Source: Microbacteriaceae bacterium
Lineage (GTDB): Bacteria > Actinomycetota > Actinomycetes > Actinomycetales > Microbacteriaceae
Assembly: GCA_011620705.1 (NCBI GenBank)
Contig: WOYR01000053.1
Coordinates: 1 to 5,460, forward strand
Direction: 5' to 3'
DNA length: 5,460 nt
The first letter of the stretch is position 1. Every line of letters begins with the position of its first letter. The translations under genes and the position numbers were made by a program. Of the stretch, positions 5,383-5,460 are shown piece by piece. Under the pieces are notes generated by a model. It was not told the origin of the DNA and did not search any database. It saw only the letters and a list, made by a program, of their open reading frames with translations.

Positions 5383-5460
5383 ATGAACGACGACACGGAC
5401 GACCTGGACGAGTTCGCCCGCATGTTCGGAGCCAAGCCGGAAACCCCTCCCGATGGCCTC
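5383..5460 (+). CDS. Unidentified protein with acidic N-terminus, partial (runs off window)
   Basis: Only the first 26 codons are visible and I do not recognise the family. The N-terminus is strongly acidic (MNDDTDDLDEFARMFG) and then Pro-rich (AKPETPPDGL), with no signal peptide or membrane segment so far. Support for a real gene: a GAGGA ribosome binding site, nearly every third position G or C as in the neighbouring genes, and no stop up to the window end. No alternative ATG, GTG or TTG start is found in frame back to about 5332. It is transcribed divergently from the ileS operon, so the about 120 bp between the T-box and this gene should hold both promoters. A cytoplasmic protein with a disordered acidic head is the most that can be said. 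Confidence 0.6.
   Translation, partial: MNDDTDDLDEFARMFGAKPETPPDGL

Overview
This window looks like ordinary chromosome from a high-GC actinobacterium, most likely of the family Microbacteriaceae. The evidence is the strong G/C bias at third codon positions, a type 2 (long) isoleucyl-tRNA synthetase, a translational T-box leader of the actinobacterial ultrashort-Stem-I kind, and the gene order synthetase - folC - small membrane protein (DUF4233) - ndk. No mobile element, CRISPR array, rRNA or tRNA gene was seen. The genus cannot be fixed from this sequence alone.

Layout. Almost everything lies on the minus strand and reads right to left. From about 5260 down to 5064 is a T-box riboswitch leader. 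It is followed by ileS (5063-1848), folC (1845-457), a four-helix DUF4233 membrane protein (460-41) and the first 14 codons of ndk (44-1, cut by the window edge). Intergenic space is essentially absent: ileS and folC are 2 nt apart, folC and the DUF4233 gene share GTGA, and the DUF4233 gene and ndk share ATGA. Each gene has its own purine-rich ribosome binding site inside the preceding gene. To the right, on the plus strand, an unrecognised gene with a very acidic N-terminus starts at 5383 and runs off the window. The gap 5261-5382 holds only weak candidate divergent promoters and a short direct repeat.

How the genes work together. The leader carries an ATC (Ile) specifier triplet in a small terminal loop, a Stem II with S-turn sequences, and a T-box core TGGTACCGCGG whose TGGT pairs with an ACCA tRNA end. 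I could draw two mutually exclusive folds downstream. One is an antisequestrator built around the T-box bulge. The other is a sequestrator hairpin that buries the ileS Shine-Dalgarno. Uncharged tRNA-Ile should therefore switch on ileS translation. Because folC, DUF4233 and ndk are so tightly packed behind ileS, isoleucine starvation might also influence folate polyglutamylation and nucleotide kinase synthesis; that part is inference.

No wholly new system was found. The most informative features are the T-box switch, the false N-terminal extension of ileS that reads through it, and a locally over-used GGATGC/GCATCC hexamer.
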